Shown: positions 1 to 12,511 of the stretch, piece after piece | How positions within the stretch are numbered: the stretch's first letter is position 1 | Layout of the letters: the number at the start of each line of letters is the position of its first letter | Assembly: GCA_905147135.1 (NCBI GenBank) | Contig: LR990044.1 | Location: forward strand, 9,986,122-10,050,121 | DNA: 64,000 nucleotides | DNA from: Blastobasis lacticolella | Taxonomy: Eukaryota > Arthropoda > Insecta > Lepidoptera > Blastobasidae | Reading direction: 5' to 3' | Program-made: the position numbers and the translations under genes | Notes under the pieces: generated by a model | Told to the model about the DNA's origin: nothing | Seen by the model: only the letters and a program-made list of their open reading frames with translations | Databases searched by the model: none

Positions 1-97
1 ATGCGGAAAGCACAGGACCGGCCGTTATGGAGATCCCAGGGGGAGGCCTATGCCCAGCAGTGGGCGTCTTCTGGTCGATATGATGATGATGATGTAT
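1..97 (+). mobile_element. RTE-type LINE 3' end fragment (cut by window edge)
   Basis: The plus-strand frame reads A-Q-D-R-P-L-W-R-S-Q-G-E-A-Y, typical of the extreme C-terminus of insect RTE-type endonuclease/reverse transcriptase proteins, and is followed by a GATGATGATGATG tail characteristic of RTE 3' ends. The rest of the element would lie left of the window. The assignment rests on motif recognition only. Confidence 0.6.
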
Positions 98-1223
98 CAA
101 CTTTGCTCGCGGCTGAAAATGGAACTAAATTTGACAGTCAATTAACAAGAAAAGCTCCCCGTCGTGCGTCTGTGATACAATAAAAGGAACGCTGCACATT
201 GCGCAGAGTTATCTTTCGCGCACCATAGCCTATGCGCATTATTTGCCGCCGTCATCTGAATGTAAACCTTAATTTATCTGAATACAATGTAATATTCATC
301 TCAATTACCCGTCACACTGTCACACTTTTTCTTTACACAGAACTCACTGAACTCCCAACTTGAAAACCAAACTCCATATGTCGGATCGACAGTCAACACC
401 TCCATTCGGAAACTCACACATGGCCGTAGTGATGGGCGATTGTTTATAATAATATCAATAGAATTATTCGAACGATTTAGATTAGACAATTTATTCGAAT
501 TCGATTCACAAATTAAATTAGGTTTGCGAATAAAAATGGCAAATTAGGGTAATTCTTTTATACTTGTGTGGGTCACTCTCTCCTCTGTGACTTTATACCC
601 CGTCTCTTTGAGAAATTCCAGAATCAAGATGGCATAAACTACCAAACAATCCACCTAATTCAGTTTGTATTATTTAACATAGAATAATCGTTTTGTATTC
701 GAATATCTTACTTTGCAAGGGTGTAATTCTTAATCTCGAAGTTCATCATCGTCATGAATGGAACTTCGGAAATTTTTGTATTAAGAATTTCGAAGTACCA
801 TACATAATTTTTAGGAAGTTTCGTACATCGTGATGAGGAACATTTTAAACACATTGCTATTTTGAACCTCGATGTTCTTAATTACACCCACATCGCAATC
901 GACAATTTCGATTTGATCATACGAATGAACCACATTCGGCCATCACTACATGGCCGTGCCTAATCAAAATGCGAGCCTCGTCGGGAGAGTCATTAAACTA
1001 GTTATCTCGTTACCTGTCACAATACAATCTAAGTACACACAGTGATAATTGAGTTAGCCGAATCAACGCTGCGTGCGCCCGGCGCCGCCGGCTGAACACA
1101 TACGCGTTTGCGGATTCGTTGCTAGAGGAATTAGGGGAGAATAGACAAATGTGGTGTGAGTGTAATGGTGTAAGATTACTGGTAGATACTTTACGGTTTT
1201 AAACGGATACGTGGGATATAGGT
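98..1223. other. No gene recognised
   Basis: AT-rich sequence with only short chance frames. I see no exon signals, RNA gene or named repeat here. Confidence 0.5.
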
Positions 1224-1393
1224 GCCTAAACCTGCCTATCTGGAAAGAGGTTCCGCGGGAGACCCAAGAAACGATGGATTGACATTGTCTTACGACGTTA
1301 GAAAGCTGAAGATCGGCAAAGTGGAGAAAACAAAGTAGGAAAGCGGATCCTGGCATAAGGTGGGATTGACTGCTCGGATGATGATGGATTTAC
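1224..1393 (+). mobile_element. RTE-type LINE 3' end fragment, degenerate
   Basis: Across frames the plus strand reads as the arginine/lysine-rich R-G-R-P-K-K-R-W-I-D type motif (here starting near 1,250), followed by remnants of G-K-R-I-L-A and I-D-C-S-D-D, ending in GATGATGATGG. This is the C-terminal tail and microsatellite 3' end of an RTE-type element. Frameshifts and stops show it is dead. Confidence 0.6.
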
Positions 1394-1489
1394 GTTTTTT
1401 TTTAAACCAATAAGATGGCTAACAAGCTGATGGCCTGCCTAATGGTAGGTAATCTGAGCCTCGAGTCTGCTAATTTATTAATGGGTTGA

Positions 1490-1692
1490 TCGAATTGTAA
1501 TTGTATCGCAATCGCAGCTTAACGGTAGTTTGCCACGTTTTTGGTATTCTGCTTCTGTTACTAATGGCTCGATGGAATTGTAGTCGGATCAATCGCAGCC
1601 CAATGGCAGTTGTTCGCGTCTTTTGGTATTCTGCTACAATTAACACTGCCGTTGAGCTGCTTTTGCGATCCAACTACAATTCAATCGAGCCA
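1490..1692. repeat. 79-bp tandem duplication plus inverted third copy
   Basis: A unit beginning TCGAATTGTAATTGTATCGC at 1,490 recurs 79 bp later (near 1,569, diverged). The first about 45 bases of the unit occur a third time in reverse complement at about 1,643-1,690, so units 2 and 3 can fold into a hairpin. No coding content is recognisable. Confidence 0.6.
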
Positions 1693-2136
1693 AGTAAATT
1701 AACGGCTTCAAGAAACAGTGCGGCCACAGGCCGATAACGGCCATCCACCAAAATACGCCTGCCGCTGCAATGGGTAAAATTTTTTAACGTTTTGTGCGGT
1801 GGAGACCATTAAACGCCATCCACGATATTTTTTTCGATTGTAACTGTTAGTCAAAAGCCGAAAACTATCTTTCTCTCTGTCGAACTCGTAAAAATGGCAA
1901 AGATACACGTTCCACACGAGTAAGAAAAATCTGGTTTTTACTGTGCACGCTGTGTTTAAGCACCGCGGCAGGCCGATTGTGGAGGTTAAGCGCTGAACGT
2001 GTAAACTGGAAATAAAATTATTTTGGAAATTTCAACGGGAAGGAGTTGATATAGGTACAGATTTACTTCATGGAAAACTGGCTGTCGCAGCCGCAGAAAA
2101 AGCTTGTGTGGATCATATAAGTTACAATAAATAATT

Positions 2137-2480
2137 ATCTTGGCGTTAACATCCTGGTTGTGCTGTCGCGTATGCGGGCCCGGGGTCAGCCTTGAGAATG
2201 ATCCAAGATTTGGCAGATCAGGTAAATACAGTGTAGCAACTGCCATTTAACCTCCGTGACCCTGTTAACCTGACCCGATTGGAACATAGTTACGTATTCA
2301 GTCGCCTGAATGTGCAAGTTTCATCACGATGTTTTTCCTCACCGTAAGAGCATCGGTTAGTGTTTAATTAATGTACATAACTCAGAAAACAGTCATTGGT
2401 ACATGACGGCAGTGGGATTCGGACCCGGTATCTCTCGCTTGCGAGTCGGATACCTTTACCACTAGGCTACCAAAGCTCCC
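2137..2480 (-). mobile_element. tRNA-headed SINE, family S1
   Basis: One of about ten copies of a SINE in this window. Read on the minus strand, it starts with a tRNA-like head (a box-A-like G-G-T-A-G-C-C-T-A-G-T-G-G-T-A and a box-B-like GGGTCCGAATCCCAC). A shared body follows that contains the words ATCGTGATGAAAC, GGCGACTGAA and GGAGGT, and the 3' end reads CGCCAAGAT. This copy is nearly full length. Confidence 0.75.
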
Positions 2481-3249
2481 AATAAGGTTTATCAAATTAG
2501 TTACTCCTCACAAAAACCCTCAAAAAAACACTAGTAAAATTATTTAGGTAGGTTAATGAGCACCTAAGTAGTTTCTAATAAGTACTTATACAGGGTGTTA
2601 CATAATATATGGAGGTATGAAGCCGTGAACTGGATGGAGTGCTAAACGTATTAAAACGATAGGTACAATTATTTCTGTCCAACGTGGAATATAGTATGTG
2701 TATGTATACAGACATACCTAAATACCGTCACGTATCAAAGTATATAGAATAGGTAGGTTAGGAACCCTAATACAAAGCGTACTAGTACCTATATTATCTG
2801 CACGCACGACTTAAGTATTTAAGTTGGGTCTCTCTTATATCGGTTTTATGAAAACAAAATGGCCGCCCCACCTGGCTCGATGTCAATGATTCTTATTCGT
2901 GTTGCGTCGCGCAACTTGCTGCGGGTAGCTAATCTTGTCCGGGAACAATGTCTCGTTGGCCCCACCCTCCCCTTTAGTACGCAGTGCACACGCCAGAGGG
3001 GAGAACCTAAGATTTATTCGGTACTAGATTATGTATGAATTGCTAGTACTGATAAAATTATTGTCATTAAAGCAAATTGATATTAATGTCACTAAAAATA
3101 ACCAAGCTACGATTTTGGAGAGCAAGATAATATATAGTGTGCTGTAAAGCTTGTGAAGGTATTTAGCCTATATTGATATAAATGACCAAATGATTTGTTT
3201 CAGCTTCATTTCTTTTGCGATATTTGTGTTATTCGTCAACTATTTCATC
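2481..3249. other. No gene recognised
   Basis: AT-rich, unclassified. No frame with coding character, no RNA gene and no clear terminal repeats. Confidence 0.5.
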
Positions 3250-3400
3250 GTCATCATCGTCATTATCAGCCGGAAGACGCCCATAGGCCTCCCCCAGAGA
3301 TCTCCACAAAAGCCGATCTTGTGACGCATCCAGTCCGGGATCTTTACCAGATCGTCGGTCCACTTAGTGGGAGGCCTACTTACGCTGCGTTCTCCGGATA
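3250..3400 (-). mobile_element. RTE-type LINE 3' end fragment
   Basis: On the minus strand the frame reads R-P-P-T-K-W-T-D-D-L, then W-M-R and D-L-W-G-R-P-M, ending in a (GATGATGA)-type microsatellite. This matches the usual C-terminus of RTE-type polyproteins. The fragment is only about 150 bp. Confidence 0.6.
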
Positions 3401-4819
3401 AACTACTTGTCAGCTTAGAAACTACATATTCCTTCTATACCTACATCGTGTCTTTAAATTTCGAATCGTTTGCAATAACTTAAATGCCCCAACGTGCAGT
3501 GTAAAGAACTTCAAAAACTTGCTAAGTAAGTACACGGACCACATAAGAAGGAGTCAGGGCTCCGCCCGTTAATTTCGAGAAAAAAAGAGCTGTATTTTTT
3601 CATCGTCTGACCAACAAAGTTTCTGGGACTCTGTCCTCCATTAGCGGCAAACCAACCATGTGCGTTACAGAGGGCAAAGTTTTGCGGTTAATGCTTAAGT
3701 TTCTGAAATGCTTCAAATACAATTTCCATCGTGTTTCCTGTGACACTGTGGCTATATAAAAATACAATGTTATGTAGGAACATTGATAATGGATTCAGTG
3801 ATAGGTAGAGTAGGTACCTATGTGAAAAAAGACTGACAGAAGTTGGTATGGTAAATACAGTTTGATTTTTTTATGGGGTGAAGTCAATCTACTATTATTA
3901 CAATATAAAAGTCACCTCCAGTAAGATGGCCGGAAAAAAATGTATTCGAAAGTACTAGATAGCAAATAGACGACATGTCTAAATAATATTTTTTTAAATT
4001 TATGCTGGCCAATCATTTAACCGTCATCTCGCTGGAGGTAAGTGATGATGCAGAGGATTGTTGATTTGACTTTAGGCAATTAGATGGGAAAACCCTAGCA
4101 TGGAATTATTAGTAAACAGTTTCACCAAAATTTAGCATTTTACGAATACGTACCACTGCAAAGAAAAAATACAATAAAAAGATTGTTGGAGAAATTACTT
4201 ACTACAGAAATAAATTACAAACGCACGCACTATTCCCATAGATATTCTCAATAGGTACTAAAGTCTGCTAGGTTTCGTTATTTCGGAATGTTTTAGAGTT
4301 CATATATTTACGATCATTTAAGAAAATTCATGAAATTGATATTTTCTGAAGTAATAAATCGAATTTTCATCGAAATTTATGAATCAATTTCTTAGAAAAC
4401 AATTACTTGAAATAAGTAAATTCAAATTGAATTTGAATTGACATATCACACGTAATTGTTTTCTCGAGTACTCGGCCCTGTATTTTTATCGAAACATGTG
4501 TAGCTATTTCTTAGAAAACTATTACCTACGTGTCCTAAATATCATCAAGTACCTAAACCAATCTCTTTTATAAGACTTATTTTATGGTCCAACGCACTTA
4601 GGGATCGTAAACTGTATCCCGAATGTCGGAAAGAATTTGAAGTCTATACGAAATGTTTGAAGAATGCCTATACGAAAACTTCTCAACATTTCAACGTACC
4701 AATAGTCACCACCTCCTCATTAGTGAATTGCACCTCAAGAAAGAATTGAAATTACCCCGTGTCTCGATCGAATGGAAAACCTTCTTATAGGACTATACAT
4801 AAACGCTAAGCAAGTCACC
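3401..4819. other. No gene recognised; one short dispersed repeat
   Basis: Mostly AT-rich unclassified sequence. Around 4,010-4,060 a segment resembles a repeat also present at 33,530-33,660 and 45,938-46,029 (an ACCGTCATCTCGCTGGAGGT-like core). No exon or RNA gene is visible. Confidence 0.45.
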
Positions 4820-5015
4820 ATCATCATCATCCGATCGGTCAGTCCCGGCATGCTCCGCCAGGGTCCGTTTTCTGACTTATTAATTATCCTTCATCGCGCC
4901 CGGTCTTGGGCATCCTCGCGTCCTAAGCCTTTGGCTCCCGCATCCGACTCAGCGATGTCAATCCATCGCTTCTTGGGCCTTCCGCGGGACTCTTTCTTGA
5001 TATCTGAAGATTTGG
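4820..5015 (-). mobile_element. RTE-type LINE 3' end fragment
   Basis: The minus strand reads R-G-R-P-K-K-R-W-I-D-I-A followed by acidic residues and E-N-G-P-W-R, ending in a GATGATGATGATG tail at the left end. It is closely similar to the 3' end of the larger element at 35,822-39,343, so both belong to one subfamily. Confidence 0.7.
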
Positions 5016-5599
5016 GCACCTATCCTATAAATGCTAAGCAAGTGACCGGTTAAAATTTCTCGGTCTTCAGTAACATCGTCGAACCTGCGTTTGAGACAAT
5101 GACTCTTGAAAACAAACCTTTACCACAGTATAAAGAAACCCAAGTAAGTAAATTAAGGGACCCACCCCAATTTTCCTTTACAATACCTCTGGCTAAATAA
5201 AATTACCCCATAAGATTTGTGACGAAAATACATAAGGAGAAAGGGTACAATTTAATACGGGATTTACCTAAACCGCGGTTGTTGAGTAAATCGAAATTGC
5301 TCCGTCTACGAATGTAATTGCTTCCCTCCAATGTAGCAATCCAATTATTTTTGTAAACCCTGAAAAGATTTGCCGGTAGAATACAGAACTAGTGAGGCGA
5401 CAACGAAATTATATTTAGCTTCATTTTGGTGTAGGCATCACAAATATTGGTCATTATATACTTTATGGTTTTCAAGTAAGTTTAAGTCGATATTAAATAG
5501 TGACTAAAGGTGGAAATCGGTACCATCACCATCACTAACACTACATTTTTAAAACAATATCTCACGCCGCGTCTATCTGTCTGTTCACGATAAACACCA
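5016..5599. other. No gene recognised
   Basis: Unclassified AT-rich sequence without supported features. Confidence 0.45.
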
Positions 5600-5705
5600 A
5601 AACTCATCATTATCATCATATCAGCCCATAGTGTGTCCGTTTTCGAACGCAGGCCTCCTTTCCAAGCTCCACGCCTGTCTGTATCCAGCTTCCTGCAGCC
5701 AATTT
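5600..5705 (-). repeat. Dispersed repeat with ATGATG-type tail
   Basis: The segment beginning CATCATTATCATCATATCAG and containing GCAGGCCTCC recurs in diverged form at 15,705-15,835. The trinucleotide tail at the left end suggests an RTE-mobilised sequence read on the minus strand. No protein is readable. Confidence 0.45.
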
Positions 5706-6204
5706 ATTCCGACTTAACTCAAAAACGATTGATCGGATTTTCATGCGGTTTTCAAACATAGATAAAGTGATTCAAGAGGAAGGTTTATAGGGCAAGACAT
5801 CGTGAACGAACTCGCGGCTGGTCATTGAAACTAGTGTATCCTAACTTGAACTTCTTGCGAGTATCTCAAAAACGCACAGACACCCATCGCTGATTCATGT
5901 CGACAGCTAATGGTACAGCCACCAAATGTAGCCTCAGTTCACAAGTTAAAAACTTGTTCATACCATACCTTTTATATGTTCGCGGTCAGGTGGCCATCCC
6001 TACACGATTCGTTCACATCGGTAAAAGATTGTGCGAGTTTAAGCGGTCGCGGGACGCTTACAGATAGTAGGTACCACCATTACCTATAAATAACTTGTAT
6101 GAAGCTAATGCCTTAGTTAGATCTACTGGTCGTTTTATAAAATCGAAGAATGCAGGGAATTTGTCGTCCAATTGAGTACTCAGTTTCTTCAATATCCAAA
6201 GAAA
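5706..6204. other. No gene recognised
   Basis: Contains the CAAAAACGATTGATCGGATT type of sequence, which resembles common lepidopteran interspersed repeats, but boundaries are unclear. Confidence 0.35.
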
Positions 6205-6462
6205 GCATCATCATCACAGCCCCTAACAGTCCACTGCAGGACTTAAGGCCTCTCCCATGAAAGAAGAGCTTATTGCCATAATCTCCACTCTTGGAGATCG
6301 TAGTGTTGTAAATATAACAATGGAAAAAGCTGCTGCCCATTTTCCAGTCTACGGATACTCTAGATCATTTGCATCGAATACATTAGTCGCCTTGTATGAC
6401 ATCCACAAGTATAAGGGTTTGGTGCTATTCTACTCTGCCGGACACCAGACGGCCGGTAAATA
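6205..6462 (-). repeat. Dispersed repeat family S3 (ATG-tailed)
   Basis: This segment is strongly similar to 51,905-52,185 and, in reverse complement, to 47,395-47,577. Shared words include GTCCACTGCAGGACTT, TGCTGCCCATTTTCCAG and TATTCTACTCTGCCGGACACC. All three copies have a (ATGATG)-type end, consistent with a non-autonomous element mobilised by RTE machinery. Copy orientation is inferred from the tail. Confidence 0.6.
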
Positions 6463-6499
6463 GCATAAATAAGAGTATCTTCTAAAATATTACAAGGTA

Positions 6500-6745
6500 T
6501 TTAGTAAGGGGTATTCTTTCTGGACATAAGCAGAGCATTTGACTTTGTTTCTCACAAACACCTACTAAATTGACTTTATAAATGTGGCGTTCGAGGTCCC
6601 GATGTTCAATGAATTGGCTGCTACTTAGAGAATTGCAAAAATGTGTGGAAATAACAAAGTACTCGCCATATACTAAGTTTAGAAATACGGAACCCCTCAA
6701 GATAGTATCTTAGCGCCGCTATTATTTCTTATAAATATAGGTATT
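6500..6745 (+). mobile_element. Degenerate LINE reverse-transcriptase fragment
   Basis: With frameshifts the plus strand reads F-L-D-I-S-R-A-F-D-F-V-S-H-K (reverse transcriptase motif A), then C-G-V-R-G-P, and after a further shift Q-D-S-I-L-A-P-L-L-F-L-I, corresponding to the usual P-Q-G-S-x-L-x-P motif. This is a broken piece of a Jockey/CR1-like ORF2. In-frame stops make it non-functional. Confidence 0.65.
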
Positions 6746-9700
6746 TTAATTATTTATCTCCAATAGTGTCACCTCATGAATGCAATGATACTTTTAATTC
6801 AATAACATTTTTAATTTTTTTTAAAAATTAAGAATAATATATATTATTAATAACATCCGATCGATCAATTTTAAAATGTTTACATATAAAAAAATTTTAC
6901 ATAAATAAAAATATCTACGTTTTAATCATCGACATTATTATTATTATACATTTTATAAAATTTAATAAGAATTATTATTTTATTTTGACATAAGAAATTG
7001 TAGATATAGGTACGCTTGAAACACAAAATAGATAACCATATCTCCTTAGACCGTTCCACCCAAGGAGAACTAAAAAAGCGATTTTGTAATTACATAAACA
7101 ACAAATGAAAAACGCAACAAACATTGCTTAGCACTGCAAGTGGAGTAGGTTTGTATTGGTTCGAGTAAATACGTACAAGTAATAAATCTTGGGTTCTACG
7201 AGCAAAGAAAACAGGCCGAGTAGAAGCCAAGCCCATATGCAAACTGATCATTAGGAAAATCTACGGACTTGCCCCACTTGTTACTCGGCTAGTTACTTTC
7301 CCCACTTTCCTCTTAACGGGAAAAAAGTTCCGTGCAACTAATTTGTGTAACTACTTAGCATCTTTTTTATGCGTCGTGCATTTAAAAACTCTGTACATTT
7401 CTCCTGGGAATGGTTTCTAACGAATCCTAGTTAAATATTCTTGTAGCGGCTAGTTTTTGCCTTTCCCTACAACTATGGTATTTAAAAAAGTTGTTTTTAT
7501 AAATATTGGAATGTTGCGGTAACCGTTATTGTTAGACTCAAAAAAGGGTTGTTGTTTAGACTTGTTTTTTTAACATTGGCTTTTCATTAGTTCTTTCTTA
7601 CACAATATTAATATGCACAGTTAGCTGCAGAGTAACATATTTTTTGCTCATGCCTGGAAATAATAACTAAATTATAAAATGAGGAATTATTATCTCCTGC
7701 AAAATACGCCCTACAACTGTATAGTAGGCACGATCGCGCTTGTCTTCTTGAGACGTGACTGAACTTCAAGACTGATATAAATAAGTAACATACTCTGTAA
7801 GGTTGTTTTAGCAAAAAAATCGCCACAGACTAACAGTCCGCCTGCAGTCTCTGGTCGTATCCGGCGGCCTGCCGTCCTAGGCCAATAACGTCTCCACACT
7901 AAAGCGATTATTGCCTGCCGGGAATGGTCTGTCGCCACCTCTGCGACAACATACTAGCAGTTCGAAATCGTAAATTTTTCACCGGCCGGCATTGGTCGAA
8001 AGGCCAAGGTGTTGCCAACTTTATTTTAACGAATCCACAAATTGTTGTATGCCACTAAATTTGGTGCTCCTTCAAACCACCAGAACATCAATAACATATT
8101 ATGCCAGGCAGAATATAATACCTAAATTTAATATAAAATAAAACAACAATATTGTAGTTTAAAATAAAACTATAATTTATTTTTATAAGTGCCTACTAAA
8201 AAAATAATTGTAAAAAGGCGATTTGTCTTCGGAAGAATCAGCTTCTACGATTTCTGTTTTTGCAGGATAAATTTCCTTAGCTATAATTTAAATCATTCAA
8301 TAAATTAACAAATTAGTTTCGGAGAATCCCCGAAACGACTACCTTATGTTCTGAGTGTTATATACATATAAAAAATATACACTAGTAACGTAAAAATTCG
8401 AGTTATTTCCTGTAAATATGTAACTCGGGCTAGTGATTGAATTTCGTACCGTACTACTAACTGAAGCAACCAAAGCCATTAGAAAAATCCACTAGCCACA
8501 AATTTGTCTGCTAAAAGGTAAGTCTAAACTACCAGATCTAATGGAAATTTCACTGAGTTGGCAACACTGGGTCTGTTGTACATTTTGCCAAAAAGTTGAA
8601 CAAGGTGTAAATCATGAAAGTAAAGGCGCTGAAATGACGGTAGTCAGACCGCCGGCCGAATACCTGCTAATGTGTGTTTATTTGGCCTCAAGGCTACGGA
8701 CTGTCCGGCCAATATCTGTCAGCGGCCACACACTGTCAGTTCGTATTAGTCATCAGTCCGGACTGACGATTAACTGACAGACTTATATCGTCCGGCGAAT
8801 TGTTAATCTGTGGCGCCCTTAAAGCTAATTTTTTTTAAACATGTTTATTACAAGTCAAGACGAACAAGAAGCAGGTTGACCGAGGTCTTCCGATGGCTAA
8901 TGCCACTGGTTGAACAGTCTCGTGAGACAATTGGTACCCAGTGACGGTCGGTACTTACCTATATTTAGATTATTTTTATTACATCTAAAATTTAACTTGA
9001 ACTGTCACCGTTCATGCACCTAATACCTAACAGTTTTCCACGAACATTCCCACGAAACAACCTAACGCAATTTTCATACCCGTTTCTATTACCGCGAGGT
9101 CCGAACGCCGTCTGCAAGAAAACTAGAAACGTCACAGTTAAAAGAAAAATGTGTTTGAACGACACGCTGCTACCAGCACCAGCTTTTCGCTTGCTCCCGG
9201 CAGGTTCTAGAACTACAAATTTACCATGCTTTGTTTTACGTTGAGTTTAGGCGCAATCGTCGTTAGCGATTATTCTGGTAAAAGTATATGTACATAGCAG
9301 ATGAAATGCAAGGAACTTGGGAAATAAAGGGGCTGCTCTTGGCGGGACGGTTGTGCGAGACAAAGGGGTGCTTATTGCGAATTCCTGCGCTCACCTTGTC
9401 CCGCTATTAAACTACCTTCGCGAAACAGGTCTTAACGTTTTTGGTACCTGTTTCTTTGGTGAAATTTTAGGAGTACCGTTATATCGTTTACGTGTATTTT
9501 GGACGCGACTGCGTCTTGCTTTCGACTGTTATAAATTGTTTTTCCTCTTAAGCTTTTATCGCGCGGTTAGCACTCAGCAAGACCGTTCCAAAGATCCCAA
9601 ACACGGTGGGGTAAATTGGTGCGTTCAATATAAAGTTCATATGGTCTCTTCTGTCATCATCATCAGACTTTGAATATCTCCTAGGACCAGTTCAAAGAGC

Positions 9701-10978
9701 TTAAAAACAACGGTGTTATCTTGTGGCGTTCAGTAGTTATTGTGACCACCTTCCTACTGCATCATCAGACTTGCTCCATAGCTTTAGCATATTAAAGCAT
9801 GTAGGATCTTGCCCTGACGATTGGTTATTTGTGTACCTACAGGTATTAAGATTCCTTTTCAAATAACTGTTCAGCTCGTAGAAACATTTATTGACAATTT
9901 TAATGTAATTGTTTTTATGATTTTTGTTGGTATTTCTTTGGGTTTGGTTCTTCAGGCTCTCCAATTTGACTCTCCAATTCATTATATTATGTTCTGAAAA
10001 AGAGAGAAAACTATGTTTGTTTCGAAGCGACCATTACTCCTAAATGGTCAACTAATTATGTATTTCTTGACGTACCTTTTTGTTCTGTTAATTTATTTCC
10101 TTTTGGCATTGAATACGTATTTTCATTATAATTTTTAACAATATCTTGGGCATAAATAGTGTTTACAAATTGTTTTGAAGTTCTCAAGCAGTGACAAACT
10201 ATGTGATGTGATGTGATGGCGAAGAGTTTATTTCTATTTGCTGCCCTCGAAAAAGACTGTGGTTGTGATAATTTTAAAATTGTTTGACGGCTAGAGAAAA
10301 TAATTCCGACTAATGTTTGGGGAGTCTGAAGTGTGGAAGTGAAAAAAGTGGATGGATTTTTCATGTTATTTTACAAAAATGAATATTATTTGAGGAGAGT
10401 TATCCCAGCCTTCGAACTAGAAGGTGTATCAGTATTATAACCCAGAAGAAGCTATTTATCAAGGATCGCCTAGTCAGTCTGCAAACGGTACTTTTCGGCT
10501 TGCTTAAACGAAATCCAAGTGAATTCAGTGATCCCGTCTGGACTAAGGTTATGTGGAGTAGACTCTTTTGGAACTTTTGTGCTTTACTTAGATTATATTT
10601 TTAACTTCATTGTACGAAGCTAGTTTCCGGACTGAAAGAATTAGAACCCATCACCGTGAATCTTAGTGTTTTCTTTATTAACTGAACCTGGCACTGTACG
10701 TGGGACAGTGTTACGTTAAAAGCTTTGTCATTCAATCTACATATTTACATGCTTTTCAGCTCAATTGAACGCCCGGAAGTGGGTTAAATGAGGTTTGCAA
10801 GATTTGACTCGAACATATTACATACCTAATTACTATTAATAAAGGATGCGGTCTAGCGGTTCATAGAAAGTGTTCACTAAGATCCAGCCGCTACAAAGAG
10901 AATGAAAAACGGAAGAATGTGAAATACGGAACTCGTATCAGTTGAAAAAAGACATCTAAGCAAATCTAAGTCTAGCCA
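6746..10978. other. Gene-free block, unclassified
   Basis: About 4.2 kb with no gene I can support. 6,740-7,000 is extremely AT-rich. Two GC-richer patches (about 7,830-8,000 and 8,640-8,810) carry repeated GGCCG/CCGGCC words and may be transposon ends. The 118-codon plus-strand frame at 9,317-9,673 has no recognisable domain and I do not call it a gene. Confidence 0.4.
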
Positions 10979-11392
10979 ATGAGCAGTTTTCCAATAGGTA
11001 TCTAAAGCATTCCTAACCACTCACTAGATGGCGCCCCGACAATTTTGGTAATTGATAATCGGTTGAAATAGGTTCTTAGCAAACAGGATATAAACACTGG
11101 GTACGTTGTATTGGATAATATTGTATTTGTCAATAATTTTCAACAATTTTAGAGGTTGTAATAATAATGGAACATAGCGCCAACTTCTAAAATATTTCTT
11201 TTTAAACTTCGTTCAACCTTTAACAGTTATGTTTATATTAATAAACATTTTATTTTTAAGTTTAGTATTAGTTGGCTGCATGAAATCACTGCCACCATCA
11301 TACAGATTATAAAATATTACCAAAATTGTATTAGCGCCATCTATTGATGCTTTTTGAAACCAACTATCAATACCTACTGGAAAACTCCTCAT
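10979..11392. repeat. MITE-like element, first of a tandem pair
   Basis: The element begins ATGAGCAGTTTTCCAATAGG and ends with its inverted counterpart CTACTGGAAAACTCCTCAT, giving about 22-bp terminal inverted repeats. Its interior carries no coding frame. A second copy in the same orientation follows after 8 bp. Confidence 0.7.
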
Positions 11393-11400
11393 TCTACACA

Positions 11401-11818
11401 ATGAGGAGTTTTCCAATAGGTATCTAAAGCATTCCTAACCACTCACTAGATGGCGCCCCGACAATTTTGGTAATTGATAATCGCTTGAAATAGGTTCTTA
11501 GCAAACAGGACATAAACACTGGGTATGTTGTATTGGATAATATTGTATTTGCCAATAGTTTTCAACCATTTTAGAGGTTGTAATAATAATGGAACATAGT
11601 GGCAACATCTATATAAATATTTCTTTTTACACTTCGTTCAACCTTTAACAGTTATGTTTACATTAATAAACATTTTATTTTTAAGTTTAGTATTAGTTGG
11701 CTGCATAAAATCACGGTTACCATCATACAGATTATAAAAAGATTACCAAAATTTTAGGAGCGCCATCTATTGATGCCTTTTGAAACCAACTATCAATACC
11801 TACTGGAAAACTCCTGAT
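11401..11818. repeat. MITE-like element, second of a tandem pair
   Basis: Nearly the same sequence as 10,979-11,392, with scattered substitutions and small indels. It starts ATGAGGAGTTTTCCAATAGG and ends CTACTGGAAAACTCCTGAT. The head-to-tail arrangement with an 8-bp spacer suggests tandem duplication or insertion of one copy next to the other. Confidence 0.7.
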
Positions 11819-12153
11819 TACTCATTGAAAAATAAATATTTTTAGCAAAACTGCAACACTCATGCGAAACTCATGCAACACTGGAACAAGCCGTAGAGTA
11901 AATGATGAAAGAAGAAACTCCTTTTACGCCCGGAGTTAGAAGTTTTTTTGTCATTACGAAGAGAAATCAATGAGGAAAGAAAAAAACTCCTTTTAAGAGG
12001 AGAGGGCATTGTGTTCAATAATGCGTGTAATGCATTGAGAAAACACTGATATTGCGGCGTGCCCCGGGACATACCATTTAATGTTACATAAAATGGCCTA
12101 CGGGTGTGCCCAAAATGAAGATTTCCTTAGAATCATGGTATGCACAACACAGT

Positions 12154-12511
12154 CACCTTGGCGTTAATGTCCCTGATGTACTCTCGCGCGTAAGGGCCCG
12201 AGGTCTGCCTTAACCGTTATCCAGGATTTGGTAGATCAGGTAATTACAGTGGAGCGAGTACCATCTGACCTCCGTGACCCTGTTAACAGGGGAACCTGAC
12301 CAGATTGAATTATGTATGCAGTCGCCTAATTACGACTGAAGTACAGTAGGCTAATTACGTAACTCTGTTGCAAACAATACTCTGATTTTAATAATTGAAA
12401 TCAGAGAATTTTTGGCTACAGCGTTACGTGATTAGCCTATTGGTTTCATCACGATGTTTTCCCTCACCGTAAGACCATCGGTTAGTGTTAACTCAGAAAA
12501 GAGTCATAAAC
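12154..12511 (-). mobile_element. SINE family S1, interrupted, head missing
   Basis: The body of the S1 SINE is present (CCTTGGCGTTAATGTCC at left; TTTCATCACGATGTTTTCCC at right), but the tRNA-like head that should follow on the right is absent. A 93-bp palindromic element (12,347-12,439) is inserted in it. Confidence 0.7.
12347..12439. repeat. 93-bp palindromic MITE inside a SINE
   Basis: Terminal inverted repeats TAGGCTAATTACGTAAC and TAGGCTAATCACGTAAC (right end read in reverse complement) bound a 93-bp segment. It also contains an inner inverted pair, CTCTGATTT and AAATCAGAG. It interrupts an S1 SINE between the GTCGCCT and TTTCATCACG words, so it is a younger insertion. Confidence 0.75.

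Noticed and set aside
9317..9673. 118-codon plus-strand frame
   Set aside because: No recognisable domain, no splice context and no homologous copy in the window. Length alone is not enough.
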